From Heligmosomoides polygyrus polygyrus (taxonomy: Eukaryota > Nematoda > Chromadorea > Rhabditida > Heligmosomidae): a stretch of DNA of 64,000 nt. Positions 33,840 through 44,366 of the stretch are shown here, piece by piece. Below the pieces are notes generated by a model. The model worked only from the letters and a program-made list of their open reading frames with translations. It had not been told where the DNA came from and did no database searches. The stretch lies in contig OX377202.1 of the NCBI GenBank assembly GCA_947396885.1, forward strand, positions 20,274,001-20,338,000, in the 5' to 3' direction. Position 1 is the first letter of the stretch, and every line of letters begins with the position of its first letter. A program made the position numbers and the translations under genes.

Positions 33840-33993
33840 CGAAATCCGGCTCGGTCGAAAATTGCCCTCATCTGAATCATCCGAAGATCCGGGGTTTCTA
33901 AAATTGTCCTCATCTGAATCATCCGAAGATCCGGGGTTTTCAAAATTGCCCTCATCTGAATCATCCGAAGATCCGGGGTTTTGAAAAACTCAA
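33840..33993 (-). repeat. 42-bp array, left end of element 2
   Basis: Three units of ATCTGAATCATCCGAAGATC..GGGGTTT..AAAATTG, period 42 bp. It is the complement type of the 15681-15852 unit. Confidence 0.9.
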
Positions 33994-34289
33994 TGATTCG
34001 GATAAAATCGGATAAAAATCGGATAATAGGAGGTTAGCGCGTCTTGCTGGCAAACTCTGTGCCATTAATAACCTGACTTTTTCGGGCACATTTGCAATCA
34101 TTTGGCGGGAATTCTCTCACAAGGGAGGGGTCTGATAGCGTACATCTGAACGGGGAGAGGAAGTCATCCTATTAAATAGGAATAATCGCCGCCCCTCAAT
34201 TAGCACAAAATGTGTTTCATTTTTGCCAAATCGTTAAACCCAAGGAGTGGGGGTTCTTGAAGTCACAGTGGAATACGGCGCATCCCGAG

Positions 34290-34372
34290 TTTGGGGTCTT
34301 CAGCTCGGAGCGCAATGGGTAGTGACGATGCTTCATGGGGGAAGGTCGGGTATCGATCCTCATGCGCTGCTG
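34290..34372 (+). repeat. tRNA-like unit in element 2
   Basis: CTCGGAGCGCAATGGGTAGTG resembles a tRNA D arm/A box, and GGTCGGGTATCGATCCTCAT a B-box region. It is the inverted relative of 35440-35528 (shared AGCGCAATGG and TGCGCTGCTGCAT). Pairing is imperfect. Confidence 0.5.
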
Positions 34373-35011
34373 CATTCCTGCTTTTTGAATGATTGGTTGA
34401 GATTTGAGGGATTCTGACGTCTATACCATTTTCAGATGTTTTCTGCGTATTTTCCAGCTTCACGCTGTGGTACTCAACATGATGGTGCATAAATATTCAA
34501 CACCAGTGATACTCAGTTACAACGTGCATGAAGCAGCACTGGACACAATGGGCAGGGTATAAATGCTGCAGGCCTCTCTCAGTCTGTTTCCATACATCGG
34601 CCAATGACCTCGGGTAAAACTATCCTGCTCGGATTTTCAAAGAAGACCATGATGTGAGGTCACGTGTGGTTAAAACGAGAAAGTCTGTGGATCCCGGAAA
34701 TTGATCTAAACGGCATCAATACACTCTTTCTCTCATCTTTGCCTGTCATCTGGAAATCAGAGGTCTGCTGGAGGTTCTCTAAAACCTAACACCAACAAAG
34801 TCGCCGATGCTCGAGTGGTCCACTTGCTCACGCTGAAGTGTAGTCCACCTTTAGATAAGCAGCCTTCATGGGAATAACACCAACCTGACCGAACGGATGG
34901 CTAGCATACCCAAGAACTTCGAAGCACGTCAACTTGAAGTTAATGAAGGCGAACGGCTGGAAGTGGTGAAAAACAGAAGAAGGTTGGGATCCGCAAAATG
35001 AACTGATAGAC

Positions 35012-35227
35012 GTGGAAAGGCTGACAAGCAGTGATCATATGATAACATTTTCGGCTGGAACTCTTGTTTCAGAGGAAAGGAAACGTCTTCATTTGGATTT
35101 CGCCTATGGAGCCGATCTCATCTGTCCATATATGGAAGCAAACTGTGAGGAGCCAGTAGCCTTTATGCGCTGCTCGTATTGTGACCAGTGCTTATGTTCC
35201 ATGCACTTTGTGTCTGTGTATCACTGA
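35012..35227 (+). other. Cys/His-rich open frame inside element 2
   Basis: A frame of about 71 codons without an ATG at its start contains CPYMEANCEEPVAFMRCSYC, then DQCLCSMHFVSVYH. The Cys-x2-Cys and Cys-His spacing could bind zinc. I do not recognise the family. It may be an exon of an element protein or captured host sequence. Confidence 0.35.
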
Positions 35228-35439
35228 TGTTAAGCGTTCATTCATCGTTATGTTGAACAGCTTTCCAATTGAGTTTTGGTTAAAAAACCGGACAGTAATA
35301 AACAAGTGGCAACAAAGTTGCTCTTACGGCATATATCTGGAAACACTGCACAGCAAACATCTAAAATGGTGCAGATGTCAGAATCGCTCAAATCAAACAA
35401 TAAGTTGGAATGCAAAGATGCAGCAGCGCAGAAAGTAGA

Positions 35440-35528
35440 ACCCTCTACCTCCCTCTCATGGAGCAACGTCGCTATCCATTGCGCTACGAGCCGCTTCCCG
35501 GCGGCGGCATTGCGGGCGTACAAGACTC
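35440..35528 (-). repeat. tRNA-like unit in element 2, inverted partner
   Basis: On the minus strand, GGCTCGTAGCGCAATGGATA is a good tRNA D-arm/A-box match, followed by GCTCCATGAGAGGGAGG and GAGGGTTCTACTTTCTGC. The T arm is degenerate, so it is probably a pseudogene. Confidence 0.5.
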
Positions 35529-36154
35529 CCGAACTCGCGATGCGCCGATTCCACTGTAACTTCAAGGATCCTCTACTCCTCGGGCTTATCGATTTGACAA
35601 AAAAAAAAGAAACACATTTTTATACTAATTGAGGAGTAGCGATTATTCCTATATATGGTGGAATGACTCGCTCTCTCCGTTCAGACATACGCTTCAGACC
35701 CTTCCCTTTTCAGAGCACGAGAAATTTCATGCGGGGCGTTTCGGAATCGTTTCATTATTGTCCTTTACAAGACTTCGCTGTGCATCCCCAACTCATCATT
35801 GAGTTGGTATTGGCTCTTTGGGGTCCTAAAGCTGTTTTTTGTTTGTTCTGGAAGCGCAAAATTGCTCTGCGGAGGGCTCCCCTCCTCCCGTAGCGCTGGC
35901 GTGTTCCACTCCATTGGTGAACTAAGCTAGGCCAGATATAATGTAACTGGGCATTCAGGTGCCTTGCTAATAGGGCATATAAACACTTAATTCAAGGTGA
36001 GGCGCTCCAAGCTGCTTTGCGCGCTCGTGACTTCAATTGGTCAAGGAAATAAACGCAGAGTTACTGATGTGTTCCGTTTTGAAGAGGTTGCGTGCCCCTA
36101 TTATATCACTTATCCGGTTGTATCCGAATCGGATATCCGAAATCCGGCTCGGCC

Positions 36155-36290
36155 GAAAATGCCGTTATCTGAATCATCCGAAGATCCGGGGTTTCTAAAA
36201 TTGCCCTCATCTGAATCATCCGAAGATCCGGGGTTTTCGAAATTGCCATCATCTGAATCATCCGAAGATCCGGGGTTTGAAAAAATGGCC
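36155..36290 (-). repeat. 42-bp array, right end of element 2
   Basis: Three units with ATCTGAATCATCCGAAGATC, period 42 bp, same orientation as the left array of this element. Confidence 0.9.
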
Positions 36291-37002
36291 TATCCGAATC
36301 ATCCGATTATCCGGAAAATCGGTGTCGGATCCAATGTCTAATAGCTAGGTGCGTCTGCACGTGTGCCAGCACCAATAGACGGTGATTGGCTGCGATGCTG
36401 CGATTACAGTCGGTACTCCACCGCGCTTTGACCCCCCCTCCGCGGCTACAATTAGCGACATGGACCGAGCTTAGTTGATTATTGCCAGAAAGCGGTACTC
36501 AGAAGCCTGTTCTCGATTGTAGATTATGGTTCTTACATTTTTGACATGGCGACTAGCTGGTATTGCATAAGAGTTGACCTAAATCGTTCCAACTTACCCC
36601 TCTGTAGTTGCATCTGTGATAGATGTTCACTATTGGATCGATATCGGTGATTTTTCTCTTACTGCCAGACAACCAGATGCGTCCGAGTGGCTCTGAGCTA
36701 GCTTGCTGTCGAAGACTGGAATGCGGGCACTCGGGGAACGACAGAGCAACTTGACACGAGAAGAAGAACACATGTTGCAGAACTTACGGATTCCTTCGTC
36801 GTACAGCTTAACTTTCACTGCAGATGCCGGTGGGCCATTGCAGGTAAGGTGACTCCGTACGGCAATTGATTGTAGTCGTCCAATACCAAAGAGTCCTAGC
36901 ACAACTGCAGTGTAGGAAAAGAATAGGAGCACGAGAAACAGGCGAACCTTTAAAACTGACTTTTCCCGCCTCCAGCTTTAGCGGTCTTACGTTAACTAGT
37001 GA

Positions 37003-37285
37003 AAGGATAAAGGATGAATGACGGCGTTACTCAATCGTTTTCGAGATGCACGATGCAGTTTACTTTCATGGGATATTGTGGAGACAATTTGATTTTGGCC
37101 ATAATTGCGGTGGCCAGCCGATGAACAAGTCAGCGCTCTATCCTTTCCAGACAGGTCTGGTACCAATTCACCGACCCCGGAGGGATGGAAGGATTGGTTG
37201 GCCTTGGCGGGAAATCCGAGCCAGGAACCTGGTATCGGGTGCACGCGACAGTCGCGCCTTCTCCGACTGCTCTACACGCGCCCTG
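37003..37285 (-). repeat. tRNA-derived SINE, full copy upstream of TTR C
   Basis: The reverse 3' block (GGATGAATGACGGCGTTACTC) is followed by GGTGGCCAGCCGATGAACAA, a reversed B box in CCGAGCCAGGAACCTGG and a reversed A box near CTCTACACGCGCCC. It starts about 55 bp upstream of the lost start codon of C, the same position as the fragment upstream of B. Confidence 0.85.
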
Positions 37286-37424
37286 ATTACGAATATGGGT
37301 GTCAAAATTGCAAAACGAGATCCCTGAGCGAGTTATGGCCTGCCGAAATCGGGTGTTCTCCCACCGGCTGGCCGTACGACACAGCTGGCGCGAGAGTGGT
37401 GAATCATCAGGGCACCAGGGGCGA

Positions 37425-37985
37425 CGGTGGTGCAGGGCTACTGCTCCTGGTCGTCAGGCTCGATTGTTGTTGTTGTATTGTTGGGCTCCCGTTGCTGCGT
37501 TTTCTTTTGCAAATCATAACTTATCTTCGAAATGGCTTTTTATTCTGAATTATGACACGCGTCTGATAAATAGCCAGGAAAACTACCATAAACGTTTGTA
37601 AAATTGGCAAAAGGCAAAAAACTGTATGGCGTACATTTTCATTACTATTTTGCAGAAATAGAGTCCTAATCATACATTGAACAACCAGAAGTGTTTCTAG
37701 CAACCTTGGCATTCGTGGAACAAAGCAAAAAAAAGTGTGGAGCAGACAAGTTGCTCACACACTGCACATATTATACATGCCAGCACCTCTCCAGAACCAG
37801 CAACAAAACAGTCAAACAGCTGCATCAGGATCAAACAAATAAACAGACGCGTGTCATAATTCAGAATAAAAGGTCATTTAGGAGAAAAATTATGATTTGC
37901 CGAGAAATCCGGCAGCAATGGGGACCAACGATGCCTCACCTGACGAGCAGGAGCACTACCCCTGCGTAACCGCCGCAGCTGGCGG
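37425..37985. mobile_element. Inverted-repeat element, about 145-bp arms
   Basis: CTGAATTATGACACGCGTCTG (37545) is mirrored by CAGACGCGTGTCATAATTCAG (37844). Outward blocks GCTCCTGGTCGTCAGGCTCG and CTGACGAGCAGGAGCACTAC are also mirrors. The spacer of about 260 bp has no ORF of note. Confidence 0.75.
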
Positions 37986-37989
37986 GCCC

Positions 37990-38425
37990 TTCTTAAAGGC
38001 CCCTTACACTTCTGCGGCAACGTTGCTCGCCGCTATGATTAAGGATGGCGCAGGCACGCCGGCGGCGGCGAGCTCTGAGTCCCTACCCTATGATTAAAGG
38101 CCCCTCCAGACTTCTGCGGCGTTGCCGCTGCCCTATCCTTCATCATAGGGCAGGGACGCAGAACTCGCTGCCAGCGGCGCCGCCGGAAATGATTTGAATC
38201 AAACGAGACGGCGCTACTCCAGCGGCGCCGGGAGAGTCTGTCTGCGCTCTGCCCTTTCGCGTCGGGTCCTGACTAGAAAGACTGCAGTACCTCGCCGTCG
38301 CCGCTGGCCGGCGTGACTCATCGATTTCGCCGTCCCCCGCCCGCCGCTGGCCGCAGAAGTCTGCGGGGTAAGGATAGGGGCCGTTACGGAGCCCTGTGCG
38401 AGGGCCTTTACGGAGCCCTGTTGAC
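37990..38425. mobile_element. GC-rich MITE (one truncated, one fuller copy)
   Basis: AAAGGCCCCTCCAGACTTCTGCGG (38096) opposes GCCGCAGAAGTCTGCGGGG (38352). The interior CGAGACGGCGCTACTCCAGC and GGCGCCGGGAGAGTCTGTCT matches the MITE inside the piggyBac at 47835-48186. A partial copy precedes it (37996 onwards). The high GC makes spurious long ORFs. Confidence 0.75.
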
Positions 38426-38749
38426 TCATCACCAGTGTCAAGCTTGAGGTTCGGGAATCGAAGGGGGGGGGGGTCGTAGTGTTACGTCGTATGGAGGGGA
38501 GGGGGTCGTACTCTCTCGGTTTTGGCAGAGTATTTTCTCTAATTTCAGGTTTTTAGATGACTGCATCCTTTAATAAGTTATTTTTCCAGGTGTAGCTATG
38601 AGCCATGCAGATACATACAAGCATCACGTTTCCTGGAGTAAAAAAATAGGATTGAATATAAAGAATATTGTACGGTGAAAAATAAAGGTTTCCTGTTCGC
38701 AGATTTACAGTCAATGAGAGGCTTTCATTTTTTCAGATTTTGCCAGGAG

Positions 38750-39540
38750 GTCATAAACATGGAGTTTTCTACCTGAAGGAGCGACATCTACTTCCAAAAT
38801 TGCACTCTATACAATTTTAAATGTTAATTACTAAAGACGACCTAAGAACTTTCCCTACAAGATTTTTGAAGCACTCTTCGAATCGATGAAGGAATGGCAA
38901 CCGAAAGACGGACTTGCCTCGAGAAGAATTTTCTCCCTTCAGCAGGAAACAGCGCCTGAAAGTGAAATCGTACCCTATAGAATTTTAAGCCCGTTTGACC
39001 CACAGTGATAAAACAATGTCTTTCTGAAACGATCTTCTAAATGATCTTGATTTAGCGTCATTTGCCGAAAAAATATCGACTCAAATCACAGTGGAATAAT
39101 CATATATTCTAATCACATGGAAGATGTTAGTTTTAAAACCTGCGTTTGGACACATAGAACCCACATTTATTAAAGCTTTGTGAATTTTTTAGAAGCCCCA
39201 AAGATCTCCGAGTTATTGCAGTTTGCGGCTACTACGTTATCTGACATGATCGATCGCAATTGAAGGATGGATGGACTCTTCGCGGAAAAAAACTTTTCTG
39301 CCTTCTGAAGGAAAAAACGACAGAGAGTGGAGTTGTGCCATATAAAATTTTAAATCGTGTTAACTATACATTAAAAAAAAACTAAGCTTCTCCGCTGTGA
39401 TGACGACATGATTAGGATGGATCGTAAGCAAAATTCTCGTTTTTCATGAAAAAATTATTTTTTTAGCCGAAGCAGACTACCCATACGAATAAAATTCTGC
39501 CACAAAAACTTCCCAGTCTTGGTCAACGCACAGTGAAAAA
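38750..39540. repeat. Degenerate long-period repeats
   Basis: Blocks such as CTCTATACAATTTTAAATG (38809), CCCTATAGAATTTTAAGCC (38972) and CCATATAAAATTTTAAATC (39338) recur with similar neighbours. This suggests an old satellite related to the adjoining palindrome. Confidence 0.5.
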
Positions 39541-39589
39541 ATCATGATTTTCTGAATCGAACAGGATAAATCGACCTCCGGTCGACTTT

Positions 39590-41405
39590 CACCAACGTCA
39601 TCGGAGCATAAACTTGAGCGTTCACAAAAACGTTCATAACTCGGTAAGTTTTTTGAATTTTGGAGAGTACTCTAGCTTTTTGAAAACAGGAGGAAAAAAG
39701 ATTTCCCACCATGTAAAAACCATTTTCAAAAAAGGGTTCTTCATGCGCGGCGACTGGTTCAATTTTGGAGCGAAAAAAATTGAAGTGACTACACAAAAAT
39801 GCTCATAACTCGGTAAGTTTTTCGAAGTTCAGAATCCCGTTAGCTTACCAGAAATTAGAAAAAAGTTCTTCTTTACTGTATAAGAATCAATTTCCAAAAA
39901 AGGAGTCTTCGTGCGCAGCAAGAGGGGTCTAATTTCTGGTCCATTTCGCAAAAATACGTACCGAAAATCGAACCCCCCCGCCCCGCATGAAAAGCCCTTT
40001 CTTGGAAATCAGTTCCTATATGGTTAGAGAGCATATTTGCTCTATTTTCTGATGGCTCAACGGGATTTTTGATTTTCGAAAAACTAGTCGAGATATGATC
40101 AATTTTCGGAAGTTGTGAACTGAATCTCGGATCGATCGTTCACAGTCATCATCGGAGTGATCTCACATAAACACACATAACTCAGCTAGTTTTTGAAATT
40201 CTAAAATCCCGCTAGCTTTTCGAAAAGTAGAGAAAAAGCGCTTCTTTACGGTTGCAAAAAAATTATAGGAATGCGACCTTCATGCTGGGCGCGGGGGGTT
40301 CGATTTGTTGTCGATTTTTGCCGAAAATCGACCAGAAATCGAACCCCACTGCCCCGCATGAAGACCCCTTTTTTGGAAAGTGATTCTCATATGGTGAAAA
40401 AGCAAATTTTCTTTATTTTTCGAATGCTAAGCATGATTTCCATTTTCAAAAAATTGGCTGAGTTATGAACATTTTTGTGAAATGACGATGGTGAAGGATT
40501 CAGTTCACGACTTCCGAAAGTTGATCATATCTCAGCCAGTTTTTCGAAAATCAAAAATCCCGCTTGACATTCAAAAAATAGAGCAAATATGCTCTTTAAA
40601 TATATTGGACTCCATTTCTAAGAAGGGGATCTTCATGCGGGCGGGGGGTTCGATTTTCGGTACGTATTTTTGCGAAATTGACCAGAAATTAGACCACTCT
40701 TGCTGCGCTTGAATACTCCTTTTTGAAGATTATTTTTTACATGATAACAAAGCGCATTTTATCTGCTTTCAGAAAAGTTAATAGGATTTTCGAACTTCGA
40801 AAAACTTGTCGAGTTATAACTATTTTTGTGAGATCACTCCGACGATGACGGTGCACGGTCGATCCGAGATTCAGTTCACAACTTCCGAAAAATGATCATA
40901 TCCCCACTAGTTTTTCGGAAATCAAAAATCCCGTTGGGCCATCGAAAAATAGAGCAAATATGCTCTCTAACCATATAGGAACTGATTTCCAAGAAAGGGG
41001 TCTTCATGCGGGGCGGGGGGGGGGTTCGATTTTCGGTACGTATTTTTGCGAAATGGATCAGAAATTAGACCCCTCTTGCTGCGCACGAAGACTCCTTTTT
41101 TGGAAATTGATTCTTATACAGCAAAGAAGAACGTTTTTCTAGTTTCTGATAAGCTAACGGGATTTTGAAACTTCGAAAAACTTACCGAGTTATGAGCATT
41201 TTTGGGTAGTCACTTCAATTTTTTTCGCCCAAAAATTGAACCGTCCGCCGCGCATGAAGAACCCTTTTTTGAAAATGGTTTTTACATGGTGGGAAAGCTT
41301 TTTTCTTCCTGTTTTCAAAAAGCTAGAGTAGTCTCCGAAATTCAAAAAACTTACCGAGTTATGAACGTTTTTATGAACGCTCAAGTTTATGCTCCGACGA
41401 GTCAA
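39590..41405. repeat. 1.8-kb imperfect palindrome of about 200-bp sub-repeats
   Basis: CATCGGAGCATAAACTTGAGC at 39599 mirrors GCTCAAGTTTATGCTCCGACG at 41379. AGGAGTCTTCGTGCGCAGCA (39901) mirrors TGCTGCGCACGAAGACTCCT (41078). Coordinate pairs sum to about 80998, putting the centre near 40499. Each arm holds several degenerate units with a CATGAAGAACCC-like block, a TCATAACTCGG-like block and a GTTCGATTTTCGG-like block in alternating orientation. Stops break all frames. Confidence 0.88.
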
Positions 41406-42112
41406 GGACTGCTTGGGTTCTTGTGTCCCTTCCGACTAGGAAGTCCTGTAGGCTCAAGAAGTAGTGGTAGTCGCATGGAAAGTTGTCCAGCGAATACGGT
41501 GGGTGAGGCATGTGAACGTAGCCCAGCTGGCCAAGCTCATCCGTGCTTACTTGTTCACGATGGGGTGCGGCGTTGTCGAAGAGGAGAACCTTCTTGAAGC
41601 GCTGCGAATGAATAAGAGCGAGTCGCCGGCCCATCTCTTCTATTTCGTTCACCATGGCCTTGGACTTCATCGCGGTGCGCTTGGGAAACAGCCTCCGGTA
41701 AACCGATCCATGGACGCAGACCCAAAAGCTCCAAAGATGCTTCTCGCCGTGAACATCTCGCCGAACGAAAGTTGGTAACAATTCACCAGGCCTCACCCAG
41801 ACTCGCTGCTTGGCAGGGTTAAGGTAGAAGACGTACTTCTCATCTTGCGTGAATATTGAGCCCAGGCTGCTCGGGGTTGGGAATTGGGGGAGATTTGCGC
41901 GACACAGGTCGACTCGTCAGACTGGGGTTTCGGCATGAGACAGGCTGGGGTTTTTGGCATGCTTCTGGAAAGGGCGGAAGTGGTAACTTTTCAGATGGGC
42001 TTCAGTAAGTAGCATACAAACATACAAATACAACAAGTACGAATCCAGACTCCAGCCACGAGATATATGGGCACGGCATGGGGTGTCTCATTACTCTTGC
42101 CCCCCCCCCTAA
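41400..42112 (-). pseudogene. mariner-superfamily transposase with G-rich termini, 3'-truncated
   Basis: The minus-strand frame (41371-41796 and beyond) reads GELLPTFVRRDVHGEKHLWS, TAMKSKAMVNEIEEMGRRLA, LLFDNAAPHREQVSTDELGQ and HMPHPPYSLDNFPCDYHYF. This includes the Asp-Asn catalytic region. Upstream, EKYVFYLNPAKQRVWVRPG covers the post-Asp1 region. The 5' terminus is TTAGGGGGGGGGCAAGAGTAA (complement, ending 42112) next to TA. The 3' end stops at the palindrome. Confidence 0.8.
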
Positions 42113-42129
42113 TAAAATATATTTGAATC

Positions 42130-42525
42130 AATCAGTTCTTACGCAAATGCCAAGAGAAAAGCATGAAGTCGCGAAACTGTGTCAGCGACTGTGGTAGCAA
42201 CTTTTACTTGAATACAACTTTTATATATGAGGAATGATCAATTTCAAACAGCCTCTCATCTGTCTAAAATAAAAAAGTGTGACTCAGCAGCGCATATAAT
42301 GCCACCTTTTGGAAAGAGCTGTGAGAGGCTTGAGTCATAGGAACTATTGAACCTGTGGGAGAAAGTGATGGTGCCAACATGCGACGTTCAAAGCGTCTCG
42401 ACAAGGAGAATAATATTGGCACCTTAAAACGTTTTAGTCTTCCTAGAGGACTGTCTCCTTGTTGTTATTGCTTGAAGTTCCGAAATTCACCAAGAAGTTC
42501 CTCACCTCATCAGTACATAGTTACG
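42130..42525 (+). repeat. Dispersed repeat pair, copy 2 (partner 26285-26672)
   Basis: Colinear with 26285-26672 over about 390 bp. The frame here is open longer (ESDGANMRRSKRLDKENNIG). No inverted ends or tail. Its 3' neighbour is TTR D. Confidence 0.6.
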
Positions 42526-42859
42526 CCATGCATGAATGAAAAATGTTTGACCGAATTAGTTGTTTGTTTAGATTTATGGGCAGCTCGGTTTTTTTTATAG
42601 AAATGAAGGCCCGTGCGCTTATAACGGACAAGGATGATGCCCATCTACATCACCTGTGTCAGAATTGGCTACACTTTGGAGATGCTCCATTTGGTCACTT
42701 CGTGCTACCCCAAAACTTAACTAAGACATCCCTTGTACTGGTAGTGACTCCCATTTCAAGGCCTACAGAGACCTATAATTTGATACTTACTGAGGATCGG
42801 AAATGATGCTGCAATTCGACGAGATCATACGGTTTATTTACTGGACCACACATCTGTCT

Positions 42860-43759
42860 TCAATTGATGCAATCAATAGTTTCGCCTTTGAATTTGTTCG
42901 CTAGATTAATAGTGCCGATATCGTAAGTCATCCGTGGTTGACTGCCGTCCGTGATGAAGTTGTCCGGAATAGTAATGCTGAGCTTCTTGTAGCAGAACTG
43001 AAACGGGCATGGTTCAACAGATTCATGTAAGACGCTCTCTAATTTAGTTAATTTTTCAGTCGATTTAGTCATATCGGTCCATGTCGCGAAAGTGGGCAGC
43101 AAGGTGGGGGAATGGTAGTGAGCCAGCCAATCATGATCTACCAGAGCTCCTACACATCGCATACTAGCAAATCTAGATGCTGATCGCTCTCATTCTCTGA
43201 ATAGCACCTCTATTCGATGCGGTCTGATCGGCTGGCGCGTTTTCCATTCACAGTGCTGCCCACGTTCGCGACATGGGTCCACATGTCACATTATTACTGA
43301 TTCTAAACGAGCAAATACAGATCGAATTTAGTTTCTCGCAACCTACCCCGTTGTAGTTGCACTTGTGGTAGATGTTTACTTTCGGGTCGATATTCGTGAC
43401 TTCCCTCTTGCTTCCGGACAACATAAACTCTCCATTGGAATCGGTTCGACTCTCAGCCAACTTGGTGTCGAATGCTAGAAATTTCCAGTTAGTGTCGGTG
43501 AGATTAAGCGATTGGAGAGCTGCTTTTTGTGTTGGCTTTCAACCACGTTAATGGACTGCCTATTGTGCCGCTGTTTGCACTAACTTTGGCAAAACTTACT
43601 GAGCTCCTTCTCATACAGTTTCACTTTCACTCCAGAGGCCGGTATCCCGTTGCAGATGAGACGTCCTGAGACGGCCACGGATTGCTCTCGTCCAATGAAG
43701 CCGAATAAGGCGGCGACACAGGCAGGAAGCGTGATGAGAGCAAGGACGATGGAATGCAT
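42860..43759 (-). CDS. Transthyretin-like family protein D (3 exons, 141 aa)
   Basis: Secreted TTR-like protein. Exons are 43600-43759, 43347-43474 and 42860-42997. Donors are GTAAGT and GTAGGT; acceptors are TTTCTAG and TTTCAG. The 426-bp reading frame ends TAA. The signal peptide is MHSIVLALITLPACVAALFG. Landmarks are VAVSGRLICNGIPASGVKVK, the split-codon junction TFDTKLAESRTDSNGEF, LSGSKREV, DPKVNIYHKCNYNG, CYKKLSITIPDNFI and terminal IDCIN. Exon 3 starts Phe-Cys where A and B have Pro-Cys. It is closest in sequence to A. A reverse SINE end lies about 30 bp upstream of the ATG. It appears intact. Confidence 0.88.
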
Positions 43760-43784
43760 TATTCTACAGCAATCTCACTCTAGA

Positions 43785-43875
43785 TGAAGAAGGATAAATG
43801 TCGACGTTATTCAGCCTTTTAACGGGATACGCCACGCATTCTACTTTCATGGGTGTCGTGGCAATTCAATTTGTA
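43785..43875 (-). repeat. SINE 3' fragment upstream of TTR D
   Basis: GATAAATGTCGACGTTATTC, then GGGATACGCCACGCATTCTAC and TTTCATGGGTGTCGTGGCAATTC are the reverse 3' block. The 5' part is lost. Confidence 0.75.
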
Positions 43876-44366
43876 TTTGACAACATTCGTTACTTGCGGC
43901 TTTCATTCGATTAAAAAAGAAAAGAAAAGTGAAAGCGAAAACATAAAATTTTAATATTTAATCTAAAGTGGTTCCTATCTCCAGACGAACCTTTTTTTAT
44001 TATAGCTCCTTCCCGGTGGTTCTTCAGTGAAGAGGAAGGTGTTATAACATTTTTGAACGTGTAAAATCATTAACTTACTATTTTAGACTTCGACAATTTT
44101 ATTATTTTCAAACGTATAATGTTTAAAAAACTTTAATTTTCAATTTTATGTCTATTTTATTAATTATTGTATATCATGCTTATTGTATATCATACCTTAT
44201 TATATATCATACTATATAATAACGGCTAAGAACTGAGTCGTACTATCGATCGGAGCCGCCGCCGCAGAAATTAGTGATAAAAAAAGGGGGGGGGGAATGG
44301 GGGGAAAATTATGGCACGAAAACAGCGAAAAAATACCCAGACGTCTTCTCCCTGCCTGCGAACTTC
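43876..44366. other. AT-rich intergenic sequence
   Basis: Contains TATATCATAC-type simple repetition near 44170-44220 and a G10 run near 44285. No gene is seen. Confidence 0.4.

Larger units (their letters stand above)
33776..36339. mobile_element. TIR element with 42-bp arrays at both ends (element 2)
   Basis: Ends AGACATGGGATCCGA and, inverted, AGACATTGGATCCGA match each other 14/15 and match element 1. Flanks GATAGCTAGT (33766-33775) and AATAGCTAGG (36340-36349) agree at 8 of 10 positions. TTR B intron 2 has the corresponding unbroken site (GATCGATAACTTAGACGC near 23548). Arrays near both ends are in the opposite orientation to element 1, meaning the whole element is inverted. The core has an inverted pair of tRNA-like units and one Cys/His-rich frame, but no transposase I recognise. 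Confidence 0.85.
33025..36950 (-). pseudogene. Transthyretin-like gene C, decayed duplicate of B
   Basis: Exon equivalents are 36788-36950, 36598-36715 and 33025-33162. Splice sites are kept, but three defects stand out against B. The ATG is AAG. Exon 2 is 118 instead of 128 bp because of a 10-bp deletion just before the LSGSK segment, which shifts the frame. The TGA stop is CGA, extending the last exon by five codons to 33010. Otherwise FGIGRLQSIAVRSHLTCNG and PCYKKLSVTIPMEFI are clearly TTR-like. Intron 2 is 3.4 kb because it contains the 33776-36339 element. Duplicate homology with B runs from about 31825 through the upstream SINE. Confidence 0.9.

Noticed and set aside
42860..43162. 100-codon minus-strand frame as one exon
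   Set aside because: Only 42860-42997 is TTR-like. The upstream part precedes a TTTCAG acceptor and is intron 2 of TTR D.
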